Notes under the pieces: generated by a model
Told to the model about the DNA's origin: nothing
Seen by the model: only the letters and a program-made list of their open reading frames with translations
Databases searched by the model: none
Shown: piece by piece, positions 1 to 8,925 of the stretch
How the letters are laid out: each line of letters begins with the position of its first letter
How positions within the stretch are numbered: the first letter of the stretch is position 1
Assembly: GCA_002691205.1 (NCBI GenBank)
Contig: NZHD01000050.1
Span: 1 to 62,714, forward strand
DNA from: Deltaproteobacteria bacterium
Lineage (GTDB): Bacteria; Myxococcota_A; UBA9160; UBA4427
Length of the DNA stretch: 62,714 bases
Direction: 5' to 3'
Position numbers and translations under genes: made by a program

Positions 1-26
1 ACGCCTTCATGACCGAGAAATCTTCT

Positions 27-3000
27 TCAAACCGTGACTCCCTTCTTCAATTTCTCAAAGAAAATCAGGGTACAGAAATCTCGTTGAAAGAGAGAGGTGG
101 CGGTGGCTTCGCGTGAGACTTCACTTTTTTCCGGGCCTTCAATCTGAGAAAAAAGGGCGCGGGGGGTCGGATGCTCGCTCACCGCCCAGGTGGGCAATTG
201 GCTTTGAAAGCGCTCGTTTAAAAGTAAGGAAAGTTCGACGGCCGCCAGAGAATTGACGCCTACATCGTCCAGCCGGGTATCTGCTTCGACCCCCGCGCTT
301 TTCCCCAAAAATGTATGTATGACCTCAAGGACCGCCTCGAGGGAGACAGCGGCCATGGTCTTTGAAATCTCGCCTGCAGGCTGTGCGGCGATGACTTCAT
401 TGATGAGCGTGAGCGCGTGAGGAGGGCCTTCGAGCTCAAACGTTTGCGATAAGCCGATTTCGGCCGGGGCCAAGAGCGCGTCGACTTCTTGCTTGAAGCG
501 CGTTCGCAACGGCTTTCCGGTTTCGGATCGAGGCAGTTCAGACATAAGGATGAGGGTTCGAGGGAGCATGGAGTCGGGCAGGTGAGGCTGCGCCCAGGCT
601 TTGAGCGGGCCGAGAAGGCCTTTGGCCGAAAGCGGCGCGACAGCGACTGCGACTTCTTCGCCTAGAGTCGTGTGCGTTCTCCCGAAAACCATCAGCTGGA
701 CGTCGTCTTTGAAGTCTTTCCAGCCGGGGAATTCTCTCAGCGTCGCTTCGACCTCTAGAGGCGCAATGGTTTCTCCTCCCCGATTGATGGCTTCCTTGAT
801 CCGGCCCTTTATAGAAAGCCAGCCCGAGCCATCCTCGGCGAGGCAGCCGAGGTCTCCCGTTCGAAAAAAACCGCGTGACGTAAAAATATTGGGCGAGTCT
901 TGCTCATATCCCTCAAAGACGGTGGGCCCTTTAACAGTGATTTCTCCGACAGACCCCAGCGGCAAAATCGGTGTTTCGGCGCCTTCGCCTGGAGTCACGA
1001 TCTCGACCGAGACCGTCGGCAGTACGCGACCCACACTGCCAGGGCGATCGAGGAGGTAGCTGATCGGGGGCGCCGCGATGGGCATGGCTTCGGTCATTCC
1101 ATATGTGGGGAGGATATGGACCGCGTCGCCAAATAGATGGGAGAGTTTGAGGGCCAAGTCGTGAGGCAGAGCGGCTCCGGCGCTTCGGCAAGCGCGCAGA
1201 CGAGGCCACGGCTTGATGGCCGAAAGCTCAGGGTGGTCTGCGCTGTACTGCAGGAGCATCTCCCAGAGGGTCGGGACGAGATAGCACCAGGTCGCTCCCT
1301 CAGGCCCATGGATCTCTTCAAAGAAGGCTTTGGGGTCAAAGGCCGTCTGAAATCTCATGGGCGAGCTTGCGAGCAGGGGCGCAATGAGATTGCAGGTGAT
1401 TCCGCCCACATGATGGAGAGGAAGGATTGAAAGACCGAGGTCCGTGGGTGAGAGCGCGAGTGACTCGCCGATGAGTGCGCCGGATCGCATGAGCTTGGCC
1501 AGTGTGAAGCCCACGGTTTTAGGTGCCCCGGTTGACCCCGAAGTACGCAGGAGAAGAACTTCATCCTGAAAGTCTCGTTTTTGCGTTTCGAGCGTTCCTT
1601 CTAAGGTTGTGGGCTGGGTGGGGAGAGCGGGCAAGGCAAAGTTTCGTCCGGGGGTGAGCCGGATCACCTTTATAGTATTAGAGGCTTGAGCGACTTCCGG
1701 TGTCTCCTGGGGCTCGCCCATGACAAGGAGCGTACGGGCGTCGCTTTCTTGAAGTTGAGCTGCGACTAAATGGGGGGGCAAAGAACTTCCCATGGGCACG
1801 GCCACATATCGATTCATGACGGCCAGCAGTAGAGCGCCAAGTTCAAGTCCATTGCTGACTCTTATGGCCACGCGGTCGCCGGCATTAATGCCCCAAGGTG
1901 CAAGGTCAAAGTTTTCAATAAAGCTGCGCAGCGCCGCATATGAGACATTATCGTGAGAGGCCCAAAGGGCGTGCGGATGTCTGGGCAAAAAGAGGTCAAG
2001 CCCTCGATCAGCGGTGGTGGCTCCGCTCAGAATATTCTCCGTGCGGGCGATGAGCCCCAGGCTTGTTTCTTCGCTGGCGTCTGCACTCATCGGAGCAACC
2101 CCGTCGGGATCTTGCCACGCCGACTGGACAAGGTGATTTGCGTAGTGGGTATAGAAGGATCGAGGCTGAAGCATGTGCGGGAACGCTGTTATTTCACCAA
2201 TCAAGGGGCCGTGCATTTTATCCGCATACCAATCGAGCCGAACAAAGAGTCCCATCTGTGAGGCCAAACGTTTGGAGTGATCGAGGATGCCCTCCAAGCT
2301 TTGGGGCTTTCGAGCGTCGGCCATGGACTGTTCGGTGCAGACAAGGGTTCGGTGCGTTCGCCAGCAGGTCGTCGGATCCCAAGCTGGTTTTGGCAAAAGT
2401 TTGAATGCGGCATCCACAAAAGCGACCCAGTTGTGGCCGGATTCGTTAAAGTGAAGTTGAATCCACAACAGTTTCGAGCCGATCATGAAGACTTTGTAGT
2501 CCGTTGGGGCCGTGTAGCCGTTCTCGTCGACAACCAGTTCCTCGATAAGGAAAGATGAAAAGTTGAACGGGAAGGTGTGTCCTTCGTGTACGCAGTAGCC
2601 TCTCTCGGCCATTAAAGAGAGTTCTGATGCGACGGCCGCCGGACGGAATGGCGCTCCATCTCGCGAAATATCGAGCCCGTTACGAACGAGGGTGACTCCA
2701 AAAGAGTGACCCGCTCCCACAGGTTTGAGGGCGAAATGCGGCGGCAATGCAGGGGCTAGATCGACTAGGGATTGCTCGATACCTTCTTTGGGTAAGACGT
2801 GGAGAAGCCTAGGCAATGGGGCTTCTCGTTCCTCTAGGAATCGACGCTCTTTTAGTTTGTCCAGTTGCGTGAAGGGGAGTGGATTGGCCGGCGTACCTAT
2901 AAAACGATTTTCTGGATCCCTGCGGAGTTCGTACTGTGCATCGTGCTGATACCAGCGTTGCTGACGCTCAATTAATCGGTTGTAGATGAAGGGTTCGTGG

Positions 3001-4745
3001 TCTTTGTCATGAGCCACGAGAGCCGCGCTCTTTTTGACTTGGGTCGACGCGAACTGAGTGCGCTTGATGATTCGGTCCACCAGTTTAAAAATTTGGACTC
3101 CGCTGATGTGATCTTGGGGTTGGTTCAGTAGTTCACGAATGAACTCCGCAAATCCATATTGAGCCATACTGGCCAGAGGCCTGTCTTCAGCAAAGGTTCG
3201 CAGGCTCATTCCGAACGTTTCATCGGTTTCAGTCCTTTGGCGGATTTTGGCTCCCCGTTGGGCGGAAGGCAACGTGACTCTTAGGAGTAGGCCCCATCGC
3301 GTTTTTTGAGCCCGCCGAACCGGATGTTCCTTAATTCCCAGTCGGTCCCATTCAGGGGGGTCGGCCTCGGGTGATCGTACGATATTGATATGAGGGACTC
3401 GTTCGAAAAGATTCGTGAGAGAGACCTCATCGTCATGGAATGAATTCCGGGAAAGCCATGCGCCACGAGGAAGATCGGTGACGCATTTGGACGCGCGAAC
3501 AAAGGCCTGTCGCGTTTTCAAGCATAATGTTTCAAGGGTTTCGGCTCGGGTGATGCGCACAGCCACCGGGACGGATGTGTCCAAGCAACCCACCATATTT
3601 TTGAGGGATACATCATGTTGGCGGTTGGATACAACATGACACATCAGTAGGTCGGTGTGGTCCGAAGCGGCGTGTGTGTCCCCGGTGAGCCGCGCCACAA
3701 GAACTGAAAACAGGGCATGCACAAGTAAGGGCAGCGTCATTTCGAGTTTAAGAGCCAATGCCTCAAGGGCATCTAGTTCAGACGGGCGAAGACTGGAAAC
3801 AGCTGGGGAATCGCCCAGGTCGAATGTCTCCGGATTTGCGAGACGTGGGACGGGTGGACTCGATGACATCTCAACATGCGCCAGAAGGGCTTGTAAGTGT
3901 TTATGTTTTTGATGGATTTCTTCGGATCTAACGGTTTGACCTTTGACTGCTGCCCATTCGAGAAAATCCAAGGGGCGACGCTCGTTGATCTCGCTCGCCT
4001 CGTTCGCGATTTTATCTTTTATTTTACGCGTAAGACTATGAAGGCTGATGCGATCCGAAAAGATGTGATGCATGGTGATGCACAACCAGTGTCGCCCAGT
4101 GGGGCTCGCGGAAGCAAGGACTAAGGCCCGAGTGGATGGCTTGTAGGGCGAGACTTCTTCCCCCTCAAAGGCTTCGACGCAACGCATGGCCTCTCGATCA
4201 TGTTTCGGCGCCTCTCGCATCTGAACCGATAGCTGAAAGTCGGGCACGAGTTGCTGCAGGATGCCGCGTTCGCCAGATCCGGTTCTGACAAGGACCAACC
4301 GCATTGCACTGTTTTCTTCACAAAGGGACTGGGCCATGGCCGGCAACAGAGCGGCCGGTATCACTGCCGCGGGCATTGAAAGGCAAAGGCTGATATTGGC
4401 CCAAGCTCCCCAGCCTTGGTCGTCAAGCTGGGCCCAGAGAACTTGCGGTCCTGTTAATTTTACCGGCGAGTTCGTGAGACCGTCCGTGGGGGCTCTTGGT
4501 CCCTCTTCGGTCTTTGTACGTAAGGATAGAGTCAGCGATCCAACGGTGGCTTTGTCTAAGAAGTCTTCATAGTCGGCTCGAAACCCATGCTCCTCAAGAG
4601 CCTCAAGCAGTTCCGTTGCGCCCACAGAGTCGAGCCCTTGGGCTACCAAGGTTTGATCAACATCCACAGGCGTCTCAAGGATTTCAGAAATGAGGCGAAC
4701 CAGGAGTTGATGGATCATCGGGCTGACAGGATCGCTTCCTGGCAT
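27..4745 (-). CDS. NRPS-like hybrid: carrier - condensation - TupA-like ATP-grasp - adenylation - carrier
   Basis: A 1572-residue assembly-line enzyme. An N-terminal carrier domain has Ser40 in QGLDSVGATE as the likely phosphopantetheine site. A condensation domain (about 92-540) has HHIFSDR at 226-232, an HHxxxD motif in which the usual final Gly is Arg. Residues about 580-875 look like a TupA-type ATP-grasp (Lys674 in FALKPVGAGHSFG, DYKVFMIG at 749-756, VRLDWY near 835, GEITAFP at 850-856). An adenylation domain (about 895-1420) has TSGSTGAPK at 1068-1076, YGMTEA at 1215-1220, FRTGDLG at 1294-1300 and catalytic Lys1411. A second carrier has Ser1499 in GVNSLAAVEL. No thioesterase or reductase domain follows. 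The start has a weak AAGG about 9 bases upstream. By family knowledge it should activate an acid, load it on a carrier and form an amide. The substrate is unknown, and the role of the ATP-grasp is inference. Confidence 0.8.
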   Translation of the reverse strand: MPGSDPVSPMIHQLLVRLISEILETPVDVDQTLVAQGLDSVGATELLEALEEHGFRADYEDFLDKATVGSLTLSLRTKTEEGPRAPTDGLTNSPVKLTGPQVLWAQLDDQGWGAWANISLCLSMPAAVIPAALLPAMAQSLCEENSAMRLVLVRTGSGERGILQQLVPDFQLSVQMREAPKHDREAMRCVEAFEGEEVSPYKPSTRALVLASASPTGRHWLCITMHHIFSDRISLHSLTRKIKDKIANEASEINERRPLDFLEWAAVKGQTVRSEEIHQKHKHLQALLAHVEMSSSPPVPRLANPETFDLGDSPAVSSLRPSELDALEALALKLEMTLPLLVHALFSVLVARLTGDTHAASDHTDLLMCHVVSNRQHDVSLKNMVGCLDTSVPVAVRITRAETLETLCLKTRQAFVRASKCVTDLPRGAWLSRNSFHDDEVSLTNLFERVPHINIVRSPEADPPEWDRLGIKEHPVRRAQKTRWGLLLRVTLPSAQRGAKIRQRTETDETFGMSLRTFAEDRPLASMAQYGFAEFIRELLNQPQDHISGVQIFKLVDRIIKRTQFASTQVKKSAALVAHDKDHEPFIYNRLIERQQRWYQHDAQYELRRDPENRFIGTPANPLPFTQLDKLKERRFLEEREAPLPRLLHVLPKEGIEQSLVDLAPALPPHFALKPVGAGHSFGVTLVRNGLDISRDGAPFRPAAVASELSLMAERGYCVHEGHTFPFNFSSFLIEELVVDENGYTAPTDYKVFMIGSKLLWIQLHFNESGHNWVAFVDAAFKLLPKPAWDPTTCWRTHRTLVCTEQSMADARKPQSLEGILDHSKRLASQMGLFVRLDWYADKMHGPLIGEITAFPHMLQPRSFYTHYANHLVQSAWQDPDGVAPMSADASEETSLGLIARTENILSGATTADRGLDLFLPRHPHALWASHDNVSYAALRSFIENFDLAPWGINAGDRVAIRVSNGLELGALLLAVMNRYVAVPMGSSLPPHLVAAQLQESDARTLLVMGEPQETPEVAQASNTIKVIRLTPGRNFALPALPTQPTTLEGTLETQKRDFQDEVLLLRTSGSTGAPKTVGFTLAKLMRSGALIGESLALSPTDLGLSILPLHHVGGITCNLIAPLLASSPMRFQTAFDPKAFFEEIHGPEGATWCYLVPTLWEMLLQYSADHPELSAIKPWPRLRACRSAGAALPHDLALKLSHLFGDAVHILPTYGMTEAMPIAAPPISYLLDRPGSVGRVLPTVSVEIVTPGEGAETPILPLGSVGEITVKGPTVFEGYEQDSPNIFTSRGFFRTGDLGCLAEDGSGWLSIKGRIKEAINRGGETIAPLEVEATLREFPGWKDFKDDVQLMVFGRTHTTLGEEVAVAVAPLSAKGLLGPLKAWAQPHLPDSMLPRTLILMSELPRSETGKPLRTRFKQEVDALLAPAEIGLSQTFELEGPPHALTLINEVIAAQPAGEISKTMAAVSLEAVLEVIHTFLGKSAGVEADTRLDDVGVNSLAAVELSLLLNERFQSQLPTWAVSEHPTPRALFSQIEGPEKSEVSREATATSLFQRDFCTLIFFEKLKKGVTV

Positions 4746-5057
4746 GAGAGTTTACCTTACTTTTTAAAATTCCTGCGGTTTCGCGGGTACGGCCATTCGG
4801 TCATCGAGGAGGCGCTCGCCGGTTTTTTAAAGAGCCCTCAAGGTCCCGAGTCTCCGCTTGAGCAAGAGGGAAGGCTCGATGATCTCAAGTGAAGGGCGCT
4901 GCAGCTTGGATTTTCTCGCCGGACGGCGATGGATGCAAGCGAAAACACAATGTCTCTCTAAAATGAGTGCGCATCGGAGGCAACTCGAGTGCAACTTAAG
5001 ATGTTTGATGGGCATTTTGACCTCTTCAATCAAAACACAGGATTGGGCCAGCGAGGT
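4746..5057. other. intergenic gap upstream of the NRPS-like gene
   Basis: These 312 bases separate the thioesterase stop from the NRPS-like start, both genes reading on the minus strand. I see no convincing promoter, hairpin or small gene. The length is enough for the NRPS-like gene to have its own promoter. Confidence 0.4.
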
Positions 5058-5876
5058 CTAAGCGTCAGGCCAACGATCCACGATCAAGGAAGCGTGGCCT
5101 CGGGCGCAGATGCCCTGGTCATCAAAAATGATGGCTGAGGATTGTCCGAGGCCATCGGGGCTGATGGAGGCTGAGGCTTCCAGAGCCAGCCATTCACTTT
5201 GGGGCTCCCTGAGAATATGGAGGCTCAGGTCTGCATTGGGCGAAGTCCAACGGGACAAATCCAACGCATTGGCAATGCCAGCCGAGAAGTCACCGAGTGC
5301 AGCGAGCCGTGTGATAGGGCTGTTGGGTTCATCGGCCACTAGATCTTTCCGCAAGCGGACCCAGGCCCGGTTCTTTTGGCCCGGTTGGGAGAGTTGCTCC
5401 CGGCGGAAGTCGATGGCTCGCATCCAGCCGGGCATGTAGGCCAGTTTTCGACGCGTGACCGGCCCATCTTTTCCGGCTTCTGGCCGGGGGGGCGAGGGAA
5501 GATTGAATGTGTATTCTGCTCCCGGGGTCAGTGAATCATCGGTTCGAACGCGAAGCACCGATGCGCGCGCGACGGTTTGGCCTGCATCTTCGAGCCAAAC
5601 GTCCACGACCTGAATTCGGCGACCGGCCCGAACCACGCGTGCCTGGGGAATGAGTGGTTTCATGGGCACGGGTCGCATCAAGTCGATGCTGAGGCGAGCA
5701 ATCCGCATGGGACAGGGCGTTTCTACGCGTTCCGCCGATCGGGCAAGAATTCCCGAGACCGCTCCTCCACTCTGATGTTCCGGGTTCCAGGGACCTTGGG
5801 CGAGATCCGAGGGGACGAGGGCGTCGCCCTCTAAGGTGTAGACCGCTTGCTCTTGATGGTTTGATTCTGTCGTCAT
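5058..5876 (-). CDS. acyl-CoA thioesterase-like hotdog protein (TesB/PF13622 type)
   Basis: The 272-residue protein has the layout of a double-hotdog acyl-CoA thioesterase. The N-terminal half contains GPWNPEHQSGGAVSGILARS, then IARLSIDLMRPVPMKPL and a run ending VVRAGRRIQVVDVWL, all typical of TesB-like N-terminal hotdogs. The C-terminal half ends in the second-hotdog pattern around SSAIIFDDQGICARGHASL. Such proteins hydrolyse acyl-CoA or act as non-catalytic acyl binders in the cytoplasm. It reads in the same direction as the NRPS-like gene, 312 bases upstream of it, so an acyl-chain link between the two is possible but unproven. No clear Shine-Dalgarno precedes the ATG. Confidence 0.75.
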   Translation of the reverse strand: MTTESNHQEQAVYTLEGDALVPSDLAQGPWNPEHQSGGAVSGILARSAERVETPCPMRIARLSIDLMRPVPMKPLIPQARVVRAGRRIQVVDVWLEDAGQTVARASVLRVRTDDSLTPGAEYTFNLPSPPRPEAGKDGPVTRRKLAYMPGWMRAIDFRREQLSQPGQKNRAWVRLRKDLVADEPNSPITRLAALGDFSAGIANALDLSRWTSPNADLSLHILREPQSEWLALEASASISPDGLGQSSAIIFDDQGICARGHASLIVDRWPDA

Positions 5877-6015
5877 GCGGCGGCAGCATACGTGCTTCGG
5901 TGGACTCGGGCTAGACCCGGGTAAATAAGTCTCGCGCTTTTACAAAGAGGTATCTTTTCCGTGTTTAAGCCCCCCTTAATGAGATCCGGGGGAGGGTGAG
6001 CCTCTTGAATTCCGA

Positions 6016-6043
6016 TTGTCTTGGCATTGGACTCTCTTATAGG
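6016..6043 (+). promoter_or_regulatory. candidate sigma70-like promoter for the molybdoenzyme operon
   Basis: TTGTCT at 6016-6021 and TATAGG at 6038-6043 are 16 bases apart, each matching 4 of 6 consensus positions. It lies about 125 bases before the first oxidoreductase gene. The match is weak and rests on spacing and position. Confidence 0.2.
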
Positions 6044-6127
6044 CCGGATTCAGGCTTAGTTTCTATCTTGTTTGAAAGGAGAATATAAAAACATCGAGGC
6101 ATTCGAGACCTCTAAGCACGGAACGAT

Positions 6128-6143
6128 TGGTTAGACTTAACCA
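6128..6143. promoter_or_regulatory. inverted repeat upstream of the iorA-like gene
   Basis: TGGTTA-GACT-TAACCA is a perfect palindrome with 6-base arms and a 4-base spacer, 24 bases before the ATG at 6168. It could be a repressor operator or an mRNA hairpin covering the start region. The gene has no obvious Shine-Dalgarno. Confidence 0.3.
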
Positions 6144-6167
6144 TTCACCGCAGACTGGGTTGTTGTT

Positions 6168-6644
6168 ATGATTGAGTTCGATTTAAATGGAGAGCGGGTT
6201 CGTGTCGATATCGAGCCGGAGACTCCGCTTCTCTGGGTCATTCGAGATGAGATCGGACTGACGGGAACGAAGTTCGGTTGTGGGATCGGACAGTGTGGGG
6301 CCTGCACGGTGCATCTCGACGGAAAGCCCGTTCGAGGCTGCCTTACGCCCGTGTCGGCTGCGGAGGGTCGCAAGCTCACGACCATCGAGGGGCTAGGGCC
6401 GGACGCAGACCACCCGCTTCAACGCGCATGGTTCGAATTGAGTGTGCCGCAGTGCGGCTACTGCCAGTCGGGCCAGTTGATGTCTGCGGCAGCCTTGCTT
6501 TCGCAAAACCCGAGTCCCACCGACGCTGAGATCGACGTGGCCATGTCGGGGAATATCTGCCGCTGCGGAACCTACGATCGGATCCGGGCGGCTATTCATC
6601 AGGCGGCTAAAGAGATGAACGACGGGAAAGGAGGCCTGGGATGA
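6168..6644 (+). CDS. (2Fe-2S) iron-sulfur subunit of a molybdenum hydroxylase, IorA-like
   Basis: This 158-residue protein is the small electron-transfer subunit of a xanthine-oxidase-family enzyme. The plant-type [2Fe-2S] cluster ligands are Cys38, Cys43, Cys46 (CGIGQCGAC) and Cys58. The second, helical-domain cluster uses Cys96, Cys99, Cys131 and Cys133 (CGYC and CRC). The length and two-cluster layout match isoquinoline 1-oxidoreductase alpha subunits. It overlaps the next gene by 4 bases (ATGA), so the two subunits are translationally coupled. There is no FAD subunit nearby, as expected for the Ior type, which passes electrons to an external acceptor. Confidence 0.92.
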   Translation: MIEFDLNGERVRVDIEPETPLLWVIRDEIGLTGTKFGCGIGQCGACTVHLDGKPVRGCLTPVSAAEGRKLTTIEGLGPDADHPLQRAWFELSVPQCGYCQSGQLMSAAALLSQNPSPTDAEIDVAMSGNICRCGTYDRIRAAIHQAAKEMNDGKGGLG

Positions 6645-8836
6645 CGGAAGTCACACGTCGAGGCTTTCTTCAGGGCGGTGCGGCGGTCGCGAGTGGCTTG
6701 CTGCTGGGCTGTCAAACCCGGCCCCCCCAGGCTCGGCCCCACGACCTTTCGACCCAAGAGGTGGGGACCTTCGATACTTGGTTGAATGTCACGCCCGAGG
6801 GTCGCGTGGTTCTCGTGGTAGATAAAGTGGAGATGGGGCAGGGCACTTGGACGGGGAGTGCCACCGCGGTAGGCGAAGAACTTGAAGTCGACCCGCTCGA
6901 GATCGAGGTTCGCCATGCCTGGGTGGACGACAAATTTGACTCTTTCGGTATTCAAGGCACAGGGGGCAGTACGAGTCTGTCTGATCGTTATTTACCGCTG
7001 CGCGAGACGGCGGCCCGGGCCCGAATCATGCTTGAGCGGGCGGGTGCGGAACGAATGCAAGTGCCCGTTGAGTCGGTGTCTGCGCGCGACGGTTTTGTTT
7101 CCCACCCGCCCAGCGCTCGTCGGCTGTCTTACGGTTCCCTGGCCGCAGATGCGGCCAGCCAAGACCGCCCCAAGGAAGTCACCCTGAAAACTCCGGAAGA
7201 GTTTCGTTTTGTGGGCCAGGATCGACCCCGCGTCGACGGTCGAATTAAATCACGCGGCGAGGCCATGTATGGCATGGACACACAGTTGCCTGGAATGCTT
7301 ACGGCAGTGGTTGTTCGCCCGCCGCATGCGGCGGATCGAATACGGAGTTTTCAGGCCGACCGAGCCAGGAAGATGCGGGGTGTGGTGGATGTCTTCGAGA
7401 TTCCGACGGGCGTGGCCGTCTTAGCCGACAGCTACTGGCGTGCGCGTCAGGCGGCGAAACAGGTGAACCTTGAGGTAGAGCGGAGAGATCGCGGGAGCGC
7501 GGAGTCAGCCGCATTGCGCGCCGAGCACCGCCGTCTCCTGCAAGCCGAGTCGGGCAAGACGCTTCGCAACGACGGCGATACGCAGGCCGCCCTTCAGGGC
7601 GGAGAACGTGTGATCGAGGTGGAGTACTTTACGCCCCACCAGGCTCACGCCACCATGGAACCCATGAACTGCACCATCGATGCCACTGGGCAGTCTGTTC
7701 AAGTCTTTATGGGCACCCAGGCGCCCGGAATTGTTCGGGATGTGGTGGCTGACGTTCTGGGTCGTAAACGCGAGGATGTGGTTGTTCATTCGTGCCTGCT
7801 TGGGGGCGGCTTTGGACGTCGCTTCATGCCCGATGTGGCGTACGAGGCGGCTGAAATCGCCCGGCGCTCAAAGGGGCCCGTGAAGCTCGTCTACTCGCGG
7901 GAGGACGATATGGCCCGGGATTTTTACCGGCCCGCGACGGCTCATCGCTTCCGCGGTGCTGTCGATGCCCAGGGGACGGCATTGGCTTGGGAGCACCGTC
8001 TTGTGGCCCCTTCGTTGTTAGGGCACATGGCCCCACGAATCGGGGGCGCTCTGGGTCCCGAGTGGATGCGGGGCTTCATGAATGCCACCGCCTCGGGTTT
8101 TGCGCGCATGGTGCCCCGCTTTACGGGCCCGATTTTAGCCCATGAGGGAGCGGAGAATATTCCGTATAAAGTCGAGAACGTGCGCGTGGAGAGCGTGCTG
8201 CATGATCCAGGCATTCAGGTTGGCATCTGGCGCTCGGTCGGGCATTCGAACAACGGGTTCGTCGTCGAGAGCTTTGTGGATGAACTCGCCGTTCTGGGGA
8301 AACAGGATCCGGTTGAGTTTCGCCGGAATCTGCTGGCCGAGCATCCTCGTCACATCGCCTGCCTTGATCTCGTCGCTGAACAGTCGGACTGGGGGAATCC
8401 GGGGCCCGGCCGCTCACAGGGCGTCGCCGTTCACGAGTCTTTCGACACGGTGGTGGCGCAAGTGGCTGAAGTGAATGTGGTGGGATCGCAGATCCGTGTG
8501 GAGCGCGTGGTTTGTGCCGTGGACTGCGGAATGGCAGTGAATCCAGAGATCGTTCGGTCGCAGATTGAGAGCGGTGTGGTCTTCGGTTTGACGGCGGCTC
8601 TGAAAAGCCAAGTCACTTTTGAGGACGGTGTCGTTCGCGAGTCCAATTTTGACCGCTTTCAGATGCTTCGGATGAACGAATCACCTGCGATTGAAGTTCA
8701 TATTGTGCCCAGTCGTCATTCTCCGTCCGGGGTGGGTGAGCCGGGCACACCGCCCATCGCAGCAGCGGTGGCCAACGCCGTCTACGCCGCCACGGGCGAG
8801 AGACTCCGAGAACTGCCGCTGCGGCTTCAGGCTTAG
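6641..8836 (+). CDS. molybdopterin-binding large subunit, IorB-like (xanthine dehydrogenase family)
   Basis: The 731-residue catalytic subunit hydroxylates a substrate carbon at a molybdenum-cytosine-dinucleotide centre. It begins with a Tat-like leader (TRRGFLQGG at 4-12, then a hydrophobic stretch and LLLGC), so it is probably exported folded, possibly as a lipoprotein. Family landmarks are [28 protein letters not shown] and the C-terminal GVGEPGTPP, whose Glu is the expected catalytic base. It is coupled to the small subunit by a 4-base overlap. Members of this family act on N-heterocycles, aldehydes or alcohols; the substrate here cannot be read from sequence. Confidence 0.9.
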   Translation: MTEVTRRGFLQGGAAVASGLLLGCQTRPPQARPHDLSTQEVGTFDTWLNVTPEGRVVLVVDKVEMGQGTWTGSATAVGEELEVDPLEIEVRHAWVDDKFDSFGIQGTGGSTSLSDRYLPLRETAARARIMLERAGAERMQVPVESVSARDGFVSHPPSARRLSYGSLAADAASQDRPKEVTLKTPEEFRFVGQDRPRVDGRIKSRGEAMYGMDTQLPGMLTAVVVRPPHAADRIRSFQADRARKMRGVVDVFEIPTGVAVLADSYWRARQAAKQVNLEVERRDRGSAESAALRAEHRRLLQAESGKTLRNDGDTQAALQGGERVIEVEYFTPHQAHATMEPMNCTIDATGQSVQVFMGTQAPGIVRDVVADVLGRKREDVVVHSCLLGGGFGRRFMPDVAYEAAEIARRSKGPVKLVYSREDDMARDFYRPATAHRFRGAVDAQGTALAWEHRLVAPSLLGHMAPRIGGALGPEWMRGFMNATASGFARMVPRFTGPILAHEGAENIPYKVENVRVESVLHDPGIQVGIWRSVGHSNNGFVVESFVDELAVLGKQDPVEFRRNLLAEHPRHIACLDLVAEQSDWGNPGPGRSQGVAVHESFDTVVAQVAEVNVVGSQIRVERVVCAVDCGMAVNPEIVRSQIESGVVFGLTAALKSQVTFEDGVVRESNFDRFQMLRMNESPAIEVHIVPSRHSPSGVGEPGTPPIAAAVANAVYAATGERLRELPLRLQA

Positions 8837-8925
8837 ACGCAGTCGCCTGCGGCGCAAAGAAAAGTGTGTGGGTGGTCGGTGAATCATTGGCTGCGCTTTC
8901 TGAAGAGACTGTGTAGCTTTTACGT

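Noticed and set aside
6128..6143. Mobile-element end near the molybdoenzyme operon
   Set aside because: A 16-base palindrome without target duplications or a transposase is better read as a possible operator.
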